Positions 35,057-43,716 of a stretch of DNA of 64,000 nucleotides are shown here, piece by piece. The position numbers and the translations under genes are program-made. Numbering within the stretch: the first letter of the stretch is position 1; each line of letters begins with the position of its first letter. The DNA is taken from assembly GCA_038322995.1 (NCBI GenBank), contig JBBQGM010000013.1:1-64000 (forward strand), written 5' to 3'. This DNA is from QHXQ01 sp038322995. Its GTDB lineage: Bacteria > Acidobacteriota > Blastocatellia > Pyrinomonadales > Pyrinomonadaceae. A model generated the notes under the pieces. The model searched no databases. It was not told the origin of the DNA and saw only the letters and a program-made list of their open reading frames with translations.

Positions 35057-35358
35057 AGCCAAACAAGACAGTACCGCCTGCATAACGGGCCTTTGCCTAC
35101 GTAGCCCATACCCGCCCGTACACACGCGCACACAGCGGTCTAACTACTGCTTCGTATGCGGACAGTCTGCTTCCTTCCCGTACGGCGGGCCATGCCGTTC
35201 GTCAACCGTCTTGCCCCAAACGCGCGGGTGTTAACCAACTAATCTGCTGGCACACGTCTTGCCCGTTTTTCTCTGCATTAAGCTAAATTCGCTATCTGGC
35301 CGACGCTCGTCGGCCATTGAAGACAGCCGGACATCTGTAGGCAAGGGAGTGTGAATTG
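35057..35358. other. Intergenic region between lexA and the PfpI-fusion gene
   Basis: Apart from the sigma-54 promoter at 35248-35262 I see no gene, repeat or hairpin. Confidence 0.5.
35248..35262 (+). promoter_or_regulatory. Sigma-54 (RpoN) promoter
   Basis: TGGCAC-N5-TTGC (35248-35253 and 35259-35262) matches the -24/-12 consensus with correct spacing. The next gene starts at 35359, leaving a leader of ~85 bases. Confidence 0.75.
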
Positions 35359-36456
35359 ATGGTTGACAATCAGACTAATGCGCCGAAGAAGGTGGCGCTC
35401 TTGATCGAGAGTCAAGTTGAGGACGTGGAGTTTCTCGTACCGTACACGGCGCTCAAGGAAGCGGGCGCGGAAGTGATCGTGCTTGGCTCACGCATGAACG
35501 AAAAGTACGTGGGCAAACAGGGCAAGCTCACGCGCGAAGCGGACGCGACGACGACCGATGCGCGCCCCGAAGATTTCGACGCGGTGATCATTCCCGGCGG
35601 CGCAGCGCCCGACCGCATGCGCACCAATATGAAGACCGTGCGTTTCGTTGAACGCGCCGTGGAATTGGGCAAACTCGTCGCTGCCGTCTGCCACGGCCCG
35701 CAGGTCTTAATCGAAGGCGATTTGCTGAAAGGCAAACGCGCGACCGGCTTTCGCGCCATCCGCAAGGACATGCAGAACGCCGGGGCGAACTATGAAGACG
35801 CGCCCGTCGTCACCGACGGCAACTTGCTCACGTCGCGCCGGCCCGGCGACCTGCCGCTATTCACGACCGCGATTTTGCGGCAACTCGGTTTGCGCCTGAA
35901 GGGGCCGGATTTGCCGCAGACGAGCGACGAAAACTTCGATTGGTGGCGGTTGGGCGAACAATGGGGCGGCTCGACGCAGGCCGAGATCGTCGACGGCCTG
36001 AACACGGCCATCCGGGGCGAACGCTACGCGGGCGAAGCGTTTCAACAATATGCGGACAAGGCGACGGACGCGGACATTAAATCGGTCTTCAAAGAAATTC
36101 AGGCGAGCAAAGCGCAGCACGTTGCGCTACTCGAAGCACGGCTCGCGGCGGTCGGCGGCAAGGAAGGCATGCAGGCGGCTGGCAGCGGCGCATGGGCCAC
36201 GCTCAAGAGTTGGTTTCAGTCGAGCGATGACACCGCGCTGTTACAACGTGCGCTCGGCGATCTGCAAACCGGCGTCGTGGATGCCTTCAATCTAAGCGTC
36301 AAGTTCACCGACCCGGCCACATGCGCCGTCTTTGACGAGATCGAAATCGCGCTCGCCAAACACGAGACGCGCGTTGCCGACCTCTATCACGCACGTAGTA
36401 GCGACAAGGATGCTAAACCGGCCCAGCCGACCACCGGCGCGGCCGTGAACGCGTAA
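35359..36456 (+). CDS. PfpI/DJ-1 domain fused to a ferritin-like (DUF2383-type) four-helix domain
   Basis: AAGGGAG precedes ATG 35359. Residues 10-185 are a PfpI/YhbO-like domain (VALLIESQVEDVEFLVPYTA; DAVIIPGGAAPDRMR; nucleophile Cys in VAAVCHGPQVLIEGDLLKG). Such proteins act in general stress or carbonyl-damage responses. Residues ~210-345 form a four-helix ferritin-like bundle (LNTAIRGERYAGEAFQQYAD; FKEIQASKAQHVALLEARLA; EIEIALAKHETRVADLYHAR), a pattern of the DUF2383/PA2169-type family. The fusion suggests a stress protein. Transcription is probably RpoN-dependent. A long hairpin terminates it. Confidence 0.82.
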   Translation: MVDNQTNAPKKVALLIESQVEDVEFLVPYTALKEAGAEVIVLGSRMNEKYVGKQGKLTREADATTTDARPEDFDAVIIPGGAAPDRMRTNMKTVRFVERAVELGKLVAAVCHGPQVLIEGDLLKGKRATGFRAIRKDMQNAGANYEDAPVVTDGNLLTSRRPGDLPLFTTAILRQLGLRLKGPDLPQTSDENFDWWRLGEQWGGSTQAEIVDGLNTAIRGERYAGEAFQQYADKATDADIKSVFKEIQASKAQHVALLEARLAAVGGKEGMQAAGSGAWATLKSWFQSSDDTALLQRALGDLQTGVVDAFNLSVKFTDPATCAVFDEIEIALAKHETRVADLYHARSSDKDAKPAQPTTGAAVNA

Positions 36457-36504
36457 AGCAAGACGCAAGACCGGGCGCGGTGCTTAACCGCGCGGGCCAC
36501 AAAA

Positions 36505-36557
36505 GCGAGGGCGCGCAAGCGGCAGAGAATAATCTCTGCGCGCTTGCGCGCCCTCGC
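36505..36557 (+). terminator. 24-bp hairpin after the PfpI-fusion gene
   Basis: The arm 36505-36528 (GCGAGGGCGCGCAAGCGG then CAGAGA) pairs with 36533-36557 around a 4-base loop with one bulged base. It lies 48 bases after the stop. Confidence 0.75.
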
Positions 36558-36689
36558 CGCCGGGTCTACGGTGCTTAAATTTTGCTGCGCAACAATCTGT
36601 TTCATTTGGCGCATGCTCGGTCTATAATCCCCGCTCGCATTATCGCTTCACCGCGAAGCGCCCGCTGCGGGGCCGTCTGAGCCAATGCC

Positions 36690-39116
36690 ATGAAACTCTG
36701 TCCTACCTGCCAGCATACATACGAAGCCAAGAACACATATTGCCCGAACGACGGCACGGCGTTGCAATCGAGTGTCGCGCCGCTGAGCGGCCAAGTGTTG
36801 GATGGGCAGTATGAGATCAAGACGTTACTCGCGCAGGGCCGCACCGGCACGATCTATCACGCGCGCCGTCTGCTGCTCGGCGACCGCGTGGTAATAAAAA
36901 TCTTCAAACCTGAACTGGCGCGCGCGGCCGACTGGCTAGGTCGCTTCCAACGCGCCGCAGCCCAAGCCGCGCGCCGTTTCCGCCATCCGAACGCGGTCAT
37001 CGTCTATGACATGCGCGCCCACCCCGACGGGCTCACCTACGTGGTGATGGAATACGCCGATGGGCACACGCTCGATAAAGAGCTACAGCAGCGGGTTCGT
37101 CTCCCTGCTAACGAGACATTAGAAGTGTTGACACAAATCGCGCAGGCGCTTGATGCCTGCCACTCGGCGGGCATGAGCTATAATCCGTTAAAGCCGACGG
37201 ACATGCTGCTCACCCGCCCGCCCGCTGGTCGCCCGTTAGTCAAGCTACTACCCCCAGACTTTGAGCATTTAGCTGCCAGCGCTGAGCGCGCCGCCACGGC
37301 AACTTTGGCCGGCGTGAGCATACAACTCACCGGCTTGCCCTATATGGCACCGGAACTCTGGCGCGGTGAGACGCCAGACGAGCAGGACGGGGGCGCAGAC
37401 ATCTATAGTCTGGCCGCGCTTTGTTATGAATTGCTGTCGGGACGCAAGGCCTTCACTGGCCAGACGCTAAACGAACTGGCTGTGCAGCATCTAACCGGCC
37501 AACCGCAATCATTAGCTACGCTTGTAAACGATGTATTGCCTGCCGTGGGCCTGACGGTTAACCGTGCGCTAGCTAAAGATCGAGCCGCGCGTCCGGCCAC
37601 TGCTGTAAGTTTTGTCGAAGAATTGCGGCGCAGTCTGGGGCCGGGGCCGCCGGCATCCGCGTCAACCCTAGAGGAGCCGCCTGCGCCGGCGCAAGCTCCG
37701 GCCGGCGAGCTTGCCAGTGCTCTCGTTGTCGAGGCGGCTGCGCCCTTGCAGTCGCCCGACAATTCTCCACCGCCAAACCTTGAGTCGGCCGAGCGGCCGC
37801 TGTACGCGGACGAGAACGTGCAGTTCACCGTCTATCAACCGGAGGCGCTTGCGCCCGCGCGTTGGTACACACTGTTGGCGTTCGCGCATCTGGCGCAGCG
37901 GCGACCGGATGCGCCGCCGGACGAGCCTGAGCCGCTGGCGGAAGTGCAGCGCCTCGCCGCGCGTGTGCTGGCGGAGCAGCCGGCGGCGTATGACGCGGTC
38001 AAGCAGCACAGCTTACATGCCGTGCCGCATAAGAGCGAGATTACGTTTGTGCCGCTGCTTGAGGGGTGCGAGTTCAATCCGCCGAGCCAGAGCTTCTTGT
38101 GGCAGAAGAGCGTGCATAAGGTCGAGTTTGAACTGCGCGCGGCGGCCGCATTGGATGGGCAGATGGCGCGTGGGCGGCTGACGGTTTTCCTCGGCAGTCG
38201 CATTCTGGCCGACGTGCCGTTGGCGATCCGCGTGGACAGCGCGAGCAGCCCCGCGCCCCGCCAGCCGCCGACCGTGCCCGTGTCGGCTGAACCGTATCGC
38301 AAAATCTTCCCCTCCTACTCGCACAAAGATCGCGCAGTCGTCGAACAGATCGAGCAGCACGTACATGCGCTCGGCGACAAGTATCTGCGCGACGTGACAG
38401 AACTGCGCGCGGGACAGGACTGGCAACGCTGGATGCGCGACGCGATCTACGAGGCGGACGTGTTTCAACTGTTCTGGTCGCACAACTCGATGCGCTCCGA
38501 GTACGTGCGGCAAGAGTGGGAGTACGCCTTATCGCTCGGTCGGCCACACTTCGTCCGGCCGACTTATTGGGAGACGCCGCTACCTGAGAGCCGGGCCGAT
38601 AATCTCCCCCCCGCCGAGTTGCGGCAACTCCATTTTCAACAATTGCGACCGAGCAGCAGCACACATCCATCTGCCAGAACGACGGGCGCGTTGTTGCCGC
38701 CGCCGGTAGTAGCTCCAAGCCCGGCGGCGGTAGCATCACCGGCAGCCCAGACCGGCGCGAGTTGCGCCCGGTGCGGCGCACTAAACAGAGTAGAAGCGAC
38801 CTTCTGCCGGCGTTGCGGCGGTGCGTTGCGCAGGCAAGCAGCGGCGCAAACATGGACACCGCCTCAAATCGGCGCGCCGCCGCTGCCTTACGCGTCGCCC
38901 GCATCGGGGATAATGGCCGCGCCAACCTTAGAATCGATGATGCCGGGGGCGGCGGGCGCAGTCGCATATCCGCAGGATGCGCCGACCGCGCCACTGGCCA
39001 TGCCGATGAGCCGGCCGCCATCGACAAAGTCTGCAAATCTATTTGCGCTGTTAGTTCTCTTGGGCCTGCTGTTGTTGGCCGGGCTTGTGCTTATTATCTA
39101 CTTCAGCACACGTTGA
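36690..39116 (+). CDS. Zinc-ribbon / pseudokinase / TIR / transmembrane protein, 808 aa
   Basis: Domains in order: an N-terminal zinc ribbon (MKLCPTCQHTYE, YCPNDG); a Ser/Thr-kinase fold (~40-320) with Gly-loop LAQGRTGTIYHARR and the beta-3 Lys in VVIKIFK. Its catalytic HRDLKPxN is replaced by YNPLKPTDM and its DFG region reads PPDFEHL, so it is probably a pseudokinase. A beta-rich ~150-residue domain (WYTLLAFAHLAQRRPDAPP) follows, then a TIR domain (~534-650; KIFPSYSHKDRAVVEQI, VFQLFWSHNSMRSEYVRQEW then EYA), where the Glu of RQEWEYA is the candidate NADase residue. A second zinc ribbon (CARCGALNRVEATFCRRCGG) and a C-terminal membrane helix (LFALLVLLGLLLLAGLVLII) close it. It is the first gene of an apparent four-gene operon. 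TIR may cleave NAD or serve as a scaffold. Confidence 0.85.
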   Translation: MKLCPTCQHTYEAKNTYCPNDGTALQSSVAPLSGQVLDGQYEIKTLLAQGRTGTIYHARRLLLGDRVVIKIFKPELARAADWLGRFQRAAAQAARRFRHPNAVIVYDMRAHPDGLTYVVMEYADGHTLDKELQQRVRLPANETLEVLTQIAQALDACHSAGMSYNPLKPTDMLLTRPPAGRPLVKLLPPDFEHLAASAERAATATLAGVSIQLTGLPYMAPELWRGETPDEQDGGADIYSLAALCYELLSGRKAFTGQTLNELAVQHLTGQPQSLATLVNDVLPAVGLTVNRALAKDRAARPATAVSFVEELRRSLGPGPPASASTLEEPPAPAQAPAGELASALVVEAAAPLQSPDNSPPPNLESAERPLYADENVQFTVYQPEALAPARWYTLLAFAHLAQRRPDAPPDEPEPLAEVQRLAARVLAEQPAAYDAVKQHSLHAVPHKSEITFVPLLEGCEFNPPSQSFLWQKSVHKVEFELRAAAALDGQMARGRLTVFLGSRILADVPLAIRVDSASSPAPRQPPTVPVSAEPYRKIFPSYSHKDRAVVEQIEQHVHALGDKYLRDVTELRAGQDWQRWMRDAIYEADVFQLFWSHNSMRSEYVRQEWEYALSLGRPHFVRPTYWETPLPESRADNLPPAELRQLHFQQLRPSSSTHPSARTTGALLPPPVVAPSPAAVASPAAQTGASCARCGALNRVEATFCRRCGGALRRQAAAQTWTPPQIGAPPLPYASPASGIMAAPTLESMMPGAAGAVAYPQDAPTAPLAMPMSRPPSTKSANLFALLVLLGLLLLAGLVLIIYFSTR

Positions 39117-39157
39117 GCAGGGCCCGTACAAGTTGCGGGTGAGGACACAGGACACGT

Positions 39158-41164
39158 ATGAATGATGGGCGGCAAGCGGCGGGCGCGCAAACGCTTTTGG
39201 CCTCGTCGCGCACGGCGGCGATGGCGGGCGGCTTGCCGGCGTTGATGGCGCTATGGCAAGCGCACGACCCGGATGAGTGGGGGCGCGAAGCGGAATTATT
39301 CCGCCTGCTGGGCACGCGCGCACTCAAGTTGGGCGAGCCGATCTTCGCCTACGACGTTGTGTCCGAGGGCCGGCAAGCGTGGCCGGCGGATGTGCGTCTG
39401 CGCCAGTTGCAGGCGCACGCGCTGTCGCGCAGTGGTGCGCGCGCACGCGCTGCCGCGCTGCTCACGCAATTGGTCGCGGATGGACACAGCGACGAAGAGA
39501 CGCTGGGGATGCTGGCCCGCACATACAAGGATGGTTGGTTGCGGGCGACCGACGCTGAGACACGCGCGCAGCAATTGCGGCTCGCACGCGATGCCTATCT
39601 CAAGGCCTACGAGTTGAACAATGGTTACTGGCCGGCGATCAACGCGGCGACGTTGTCGCTGATCATGGCCGACACCGCCCGCGCGCAAGACCTGGCGCGG
39701 GCAGTGCGCGCCGCCTGTTTGCAAGAACTGACGAGCAGGCAGCACAGTGATGAAGCGCGTTACTGGCCGCTGGCGACGCTCGGCGAAGCCGCCTTGATCC
39801 TGAATGAACTTGACGAAGCGGCCGCGCATTATTGCGCGGCCGCCGAAGCCAGCAACAATTACGGCGAAGTGGCTTCAACCCGGCGCAACGCCCGAATGCT
39901 CATCGCGCATTTGCAAGTCGATGGCGCGCGGATTGAAGCGTGCTTGCGGCTGCCGCGCGTCGTTGTCTGCGCGGGGCACATGCTCGATCCACCGGCGCGC
40001 ACACAACCGCGCTTTCCAGCGCAACTCGAAGCTGCTGTGCGCGAACAGTTGCGGGCGACCCTCAAACGTTTGGACGCGGGCATCGGCTATGCTTCGGCCG
40101 CGTGCGGCACGGATATTCTGTTTCTCGAAACGCTGCACGAACTTGGCGGCGAGACAAATATCGTGTTGCCTTACAATCGCGCCGAGTTCATCAAGGATAG
40201 TGTCGAGTTGCTGCCGGGCGCAGGCTGGCGGGCGCGGTTCGAGGGGGCGCTGGCGCGGGCGGCGAGCGTCGTCGTCGCGTCGGAGCAGCGGATCGGCGCG
40301 GGCGGGCTATCGTATGAGTATTGCAACCTGATGTTACAAGGCTTGGGCACGATTCGCGCCGAGCAGTTGGACACAGGCGTGACGCCGCTCGCCGTGTGGG
40401 ACGGGCGCGCGGGCGACGGGCATGGTGGCACGGCCAGCTTCGTCGCGCAGTGGCGCGCGACGGGGCGTGAGGTTGAAGTGATCGATGCTGCCGCGCTGCT
40501 GCGCGCGTCCGCGCCGGTGGCGGACACGAAAGCTGCGGGCGATGACGAAGTTGAACAAGTCAACGCCGTACCTGCTGCTGACTCGGGCGCGACGACGCAG
40601 GCGCATGAGCGCGTGGAGTTCGAGCCGCAAATCAAGGCGTTGCTGTTTGCCGACGCGGTGCATTTCTCGAAACTCGCCGAGAGGCAGATACCACTCTTCC
40701 TGCGTTATTTTCTTGAGCCTATAGGGCAGTTGCTCGACCGGCCGGAGTTCACGCCCGACGGCAAGAACACGTGGGGCGACGGTCTCTATTTCGTGTTCGA
40801 CACGGTCGAGCGCGCTGGGCTGTTCGCGCTGGAGTTGTGCGCGTGGTTGAATCGCACGGACTTCACCCAGCACGGGTTGCCGGATGAGTTGAACCTACGC
40901 ATCGCGCTGCACGCGGGGCCGGTCTATGCTTGTACCGACCCGATCACACGCCGCACGAGCTACACCGGCACACACGTCAGCCGCGCGGCCCGCATTGAGC
41001 CGATCACGCCGCCCGGCCAGGTCTACGCGAGCCAGGCGTTCGCCGCGCTGGCCTACGCGCAGGCGACGCGCGCTATCACCTGCGAGTACGTCGGGCGCAC
41101 CCCGCACGCCAAAGGCTACGGTACGTTCCCGACCTACCTCGTGCGCCGGCGTGGCAGCGCCTGA
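39158..41164 (+). CDS. TPR / SLOG-like / class III nucleotide cyclase protein, 668 aa
   Basis: Starts 41 bases after the TIR gene. Residues ~35-250 are helical TPR-like repeats of the TRAF-binding/TPR-S kind (AELFRLLGTRALKLGEPIFA; LGMLARTYKDGWLR). Residues ~265-440 look like a SLOG-type Rossmann domain (RVVVCAGHMLDPP; GYASAACGTDILFLETLHEL; NIVLPYNRAEFIKDSV). Residues ~493-660 are a class III adenylate/guanylate cyclase domain: metal Asp in LLFADAVHFSKL and in TWGDGLYFVF, with GTHVSRAARIEP near the end, where the usual catalytic Asn is Ser and the Arg is kept. It probably makes a cyclic nucleotide, base unknown, in response to a signal sensed by the N-terminal parts. Cytoplasmic. Confidence 0.82.
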   Translation: MNDGRQAAGAQTLLASSRTAAMAGGLPALMALWQAHDPDEWGREAELFRLLGTRALKLGEPIFAYDVVSEGRQAWPADVRLRQLQAHALSRSGARARAAALLTQLVADGHSDEETLGMLARTYKDGWLRATDAETRAQQLRLARDAYLKAYELNNGYWPAINAATLSLIMADTARAQDLARAVRAACLQELTSRQHSDEARYWPLATLGEAALILNELDEAAAHYCAAAEASNNYGEVASTRRNARMLIAHLQVDGARIEACLRLPRVVVCAGHMLDPPARTQPRFPAQLEAAVREQLRATLKRLDAGIGYASAACGTDILFLETLHELGGETNIVLPYNRAEFIKDSVELLPGAGWRARFEGALARAASVVVASEQRIGAGGLSYEYCNLMLQGLGTIRAEQLDTGVTPLAVWDGRAGDGHGGTASFVAQWRATGREVEVIDAAALLRASAPVADTKAAGDDEVEQVNAVPAADSGATTQAHERVEFEPQIKALLFADAVHFSKLAERQIPLFLRYFLEPIGQLLDRPEFTPDGKNTWGDGLYFVFDTVERAGLFALELCAWLNRTDFTQHGLPDELNLRIALHAGPVYACTDPITRRTSYTGTHVSRAARIEPITPPGQVYASQAFAALAYAQATRAITCEYVGRTPHAKGYGTFPTYLVRRRGSA

Positions 41165-41258
41165 ACTTTTTCAAGCACCGCACAAGCAACCCATGCCCGT
41201 GGTCTGCGGGCGAACGCAACGTGCCTGCGAGCACGGGCGGGAGGAGACCAACAACGTG

Positions 41259-42491
41259 ATGCAACCAAACTCATCGGACGCCGCCCGCACGGGCCTTGCG
41301 CCGACAGACATGCCGCACGTGCCGGACAACGTCAAGGATATGGACGACGAGGTCGAGGTGGCGCAGGAGTGGCCGCCCAGCCCGCCGCTGCTGGCCGCAA
41401 TCGCCTACTGTCAGGCGACGCTCAAGCCCGCTTACGACGGGGCGAACACGCTGGCCCTCGCGCATCAGAAAAAGCACCAGCGCCTCACGGTCTTCGCCGC
41501 GCTGGCGGGCGGCATCGCCGTCATCTTCGCCATCATGGAGTTGACGCCGCTCGAACTATGGTTTGAGCAACAGCCGAAGGCGCTGGCCGTGGCCGAAGTG
41601 CTGGCCGCGCTGGCGGCGGGGGCGGCCGTCTGGTGGGGCGTGCGCGCGGCCTTTCACGACCACTGGTTGCTCGAACGGCACAGGGCCGAGCGCATCCGCC
41701 TGCTGAAGTTCTGCGCATTGCGCGAGCCGACGCTCTTAGAGGCGCAGGATGCGGACATCACCGCATGGCGCACATGGCTCGACGCGCAACTCGCGCAACT
41801 CGCACAACTGGACAAGCACGCGATGGAGCATTGGGTGGAGAGCGAGCCGTTCGTCGAAGTGCCGCACGGGTGGGCACGCATGCAGGTGACGGACGGCACT
41901 CTGCTGGCCCTGATCAAGTATTACCAGTTGAAACGGCTCGGCGTGCAATACAATTTCTTTACCGACCGGGCGGCGCGCAACCTAAAGCTGAATCGTGAGA
42001 CGGGCTGGCTACCGCGTCTGTTCTTCTTCGCCAGCGTCGGCGCGGCGCTGCTCCACTTCGTGCTCGACTTAGTCGAAAACTATCTGCACCTTGATCTGCT
42101 CGCGCCCTTCGCCAGCGCGTCCGACGCCGTGGCCGCAGGGCATGAGGTCGGCGCGCACTGGTGGCAGATTTTTCTCCACGAGCCGCATTGGTGGGTGCTG
42201 GTGTTGTTGGCGGCGGCCCTGCCCGTCGCTGGCGCGGCCATGCGCACCGTCCGTTCAGCCAACGAGTTCTCGCGCCACGGCGTCCGCTACCGCGCCAAAG
42301 CCATCGGTCTCGCCTTTCACGCGCACCAGTTGAAGGACGAGGCGCAGAAACTCAAACCCGTCGCCGAGCGGCCCGTGCCGGCCGCCGCCGCCGAGCGCAT
42401 CCTGCTCGATTTGTGGGGCAGCGAGCAGATCATGGAGTCGGAGCATCGCGAATGGTTGCGCCTGATGATGGAAGCCGAATGGTTTGGCTGA
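41259..42491 (+). CDS. SLATT-like four-helix membrane protein, 410 aa
   Basis: GGGAGGAGA precedes GTG 41256/ATG 41259; I use the ATG. After an acidic N-terminus come two helices (LTVFAALAGGIAVIFAIMEL; VAEVLAALAAGAAVWWGV), a cytosolic charged helix (HDHWLLERHRAERIRLLKF), two further helices (LFFFASVGAALLHFVLDLV; WWVLVLLAAALPVAGAAM) and a C-terminal segment RHGVRYRAKAIGLAFHAHQL ending EHREWLRLMMEAEWFG. This pattern recalls SLATT/DUF4231 effectors, predicted to form membrane pores when a nucleotide signal is made. The family call is tentative; the position after a SLOG-cyclase gene supports it. Confidence 0.65.
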   Translation: MQPNSSDAARTGLAPTDMPHVPDNVKDMDDEVEVAQEWPPSPPLLAAIAYCQATLKPAYDGANTLALAHQKKHQRLTVFAALAGGIAVIFAIMELTPLELWFEQQPKALAVAEVLAALAAGAAVWWGVRAAFHDHWLLERHRAERIRLLKFCALREPTLLEAQDADITAWRTWLDAQLAQLAQLDKHAMEHWVESEPFVEVPHGWARMQVTDGTLLALIKYYQLKRLGVQYNFFTDRAARNLKLNRETGWLPRLFFFASVGAALLHFVLDLVENYLHLDLLAPFASASDAVAAGHEVGAHWWQIFLHEPHWWVLVLLAAALPVAGAAMRTVRSANEFSRHGVRYRAKAIGLAFHAHQLKDEAQKLKPVAERPVPAAAAERILLDLWGSEQIMESEHREWLRLMMEAEWFG

Positions 42492-42506
42492 AGCGAGGAT
42501 TGAGCG

Positions 42507-42980
42507 ATGGCCAAAGTTCGTGCGGTTGCGCCGACCGGCGTGTTGAAGCAGTGCTGCCGCTGCAAAAGCATTAAAGACACGAGCGAGTTTCATCGCTCCG
42601 CGCCCAGAAAAGATGGATTGCAATTGTATTGTCGTGCGTGCAAACGGTTAATCGACAGCGCGCACAATCAAAGAAACCCGCGCCGTAATTATGGGCACCG
42701 ACGTGAATATGCCTTGCGCAATCAGAGATGGCTAAATCAGTATCTAAAAACGAAACAGTGTGAGTGGGAGGGGTGCGCTGTAAATGATCCCGACATGCTT
42801 GTCTTCGATCACTTGAACTCAGCGGAAAAGCGAGATCACGTAAGTACGATGGCGCATAATTCCTTTGGCTTAAAAAGCATTCAAGCGGAGGTCGCGAAAT
42901 GTCGCGTGTTATGCGCCAACCAGCACCAGAAGCACACCATTCAGCAGTTCGGCTATAAGAAGTGGTTGGTCGAAGATTGA
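42507..42980 (+). CDS. HNH-like zinc-binding protein, 157 aa
   Basis: Starts 15 bases after the SLATT-like gene. It has CCRCKSIKDTSEFHRSAPRK and YCRACKRLID (first zinc pair), then CEWEGCAVNDPDMLVFDHLN and KCRVLCANQHQKHT, an HNH-like core (DHL ... CxxLCxxxHxxxH). Similar proteins are annotated as HNH endonuclease-like and are common in phages and islands. Whether it is the fourth gene of the signalling operon or an independent gene is unclear. Confidence 0.7.
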   Translation: MAKVRAVAPTGVLKQCCRCKSIKDTSEFHRSAPRKDGLQLYCRACKRLIDSAHNQRNPRRNYGHRREYALRNQRWLNQYLKTKQCEWEGCAVNDPDMLVFDHLNSAEKRDHVSTMAHNSFGLKSIQAEVAKCRVLCANQHQKHTIQQFGYKKWLVED

Positions 42981-43031
42981 GGGGCAAAGAAAATTACCGT
43001 ATAACTGCGGGCAGTTATACGGTAAAAGTGA

Positions 43032-43104
<73 letters not shown>

Positions 43105-43190
43105 TTAGCATTAGCAAAAAGAAGATTACGCAGCAGGGCAGCGCGTTGTCAAGCGAGCCGCCTTTGATGACACAAGAGAGGGACACGAGT

Positions 43191-43364
43191 ATGCCAAAAG
43201 ACCCGGCCCGCAATCAGCCGAACTACAAGATCGGCGGCGGGCAGTTGAACGAATTCGAGTTCGCGCAGAATCAGGGCGCGATGACGACGGCCGAACATGA
43301 ACGCTTTCAGCGCCAACAGACTGAGCAAGCGACGGGTGAGGGCGCACGGAAAGCAGCGCGTTAA
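43191..43364 (+). CDS. Small hydrophilic protein, 57 aa
   Basis: ATG 43191 (MPKDPARNQPNYKIGGGQLN) follows GAGAGGGA. The product is charged and Gln/Glu-rich, with no Cys and no hydrophobic stretch. No function is known to me. It lies between the tRNA and another small acidic protein and may be a stress-type disordered protein. Confidence 0.5.
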   Translation: MPKDPARNQPNYKIGGGQLNEFEFAQNQGAMTTAEHERFQRQQTEQATGEGARKAAR

Positions 43365-43392
43365 TCTGTAGCATGACAAGGAGGCTTAACCG

Positions 43393-43575
43393 ATGAACGA
43401 GGAAACTGCGCATGGCCGCAAGTCGGCTGCTGCTGGTGAGCTGAAAGGTGCGGACACGGCGCAGGCTGAGCGCGAGGCTGATCTGCAAGCCGAACAGGAC
43501 TCGGCCGCAGCGATGAACGCGGACGTGCCGCAGCCGACGGATGATGAGCCGCCGGCTGATGGACAAGCCGGCTGA
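43393..43575 (+). CDS. Small acidic disordered protein, 60 aa
   Basis: ATG 43393 follows AAGGAGG at good spacing. The product is Ala/Glu/Asp-rich (MNEETAHGRKSAAAGELKGA) and looks disordered. No family is recognised. It is probably co-transcribed with the preceding small gene, 28 bases away. Confidence 0.5.
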   Translation: MNEETAHGRKSAAAGELKGADTAQAEREADLQAEQDSAAAMNADVPQPTDDEPPADGQAG

Positions 43576-43601
43576 AACCGCCACATACGACTGAACCGAT
43601 G

Positions 43602-43636
43602 AAGGGCGACTGGCGTAAGTAGGCGCGGTCGCCTTT
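43602..43636 (+). terminator. Weak hairpin terminator candidate
   Basis: AAGGGCGAC (43602-43610) pairs with GTCGCCTTT (43628-43636), 8 of 9, ending in TTT after the small-protein pair. Confidence 0.35.
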
Positions 43637-43716
43637 CGTGCCTGTCGCGCTGCGATGAAATCGGTTAAGATGCGCCGTGCTTGCCGCCGCGTCTCCCCAG
43701 ACCTTGCGCACGGCGC

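Noticed and set aside
38074..39036. 320-codon antisense frame opposite the TIR gene
   Set aside because: A Ser/Arg/Pro-rich shadow with no start signal.
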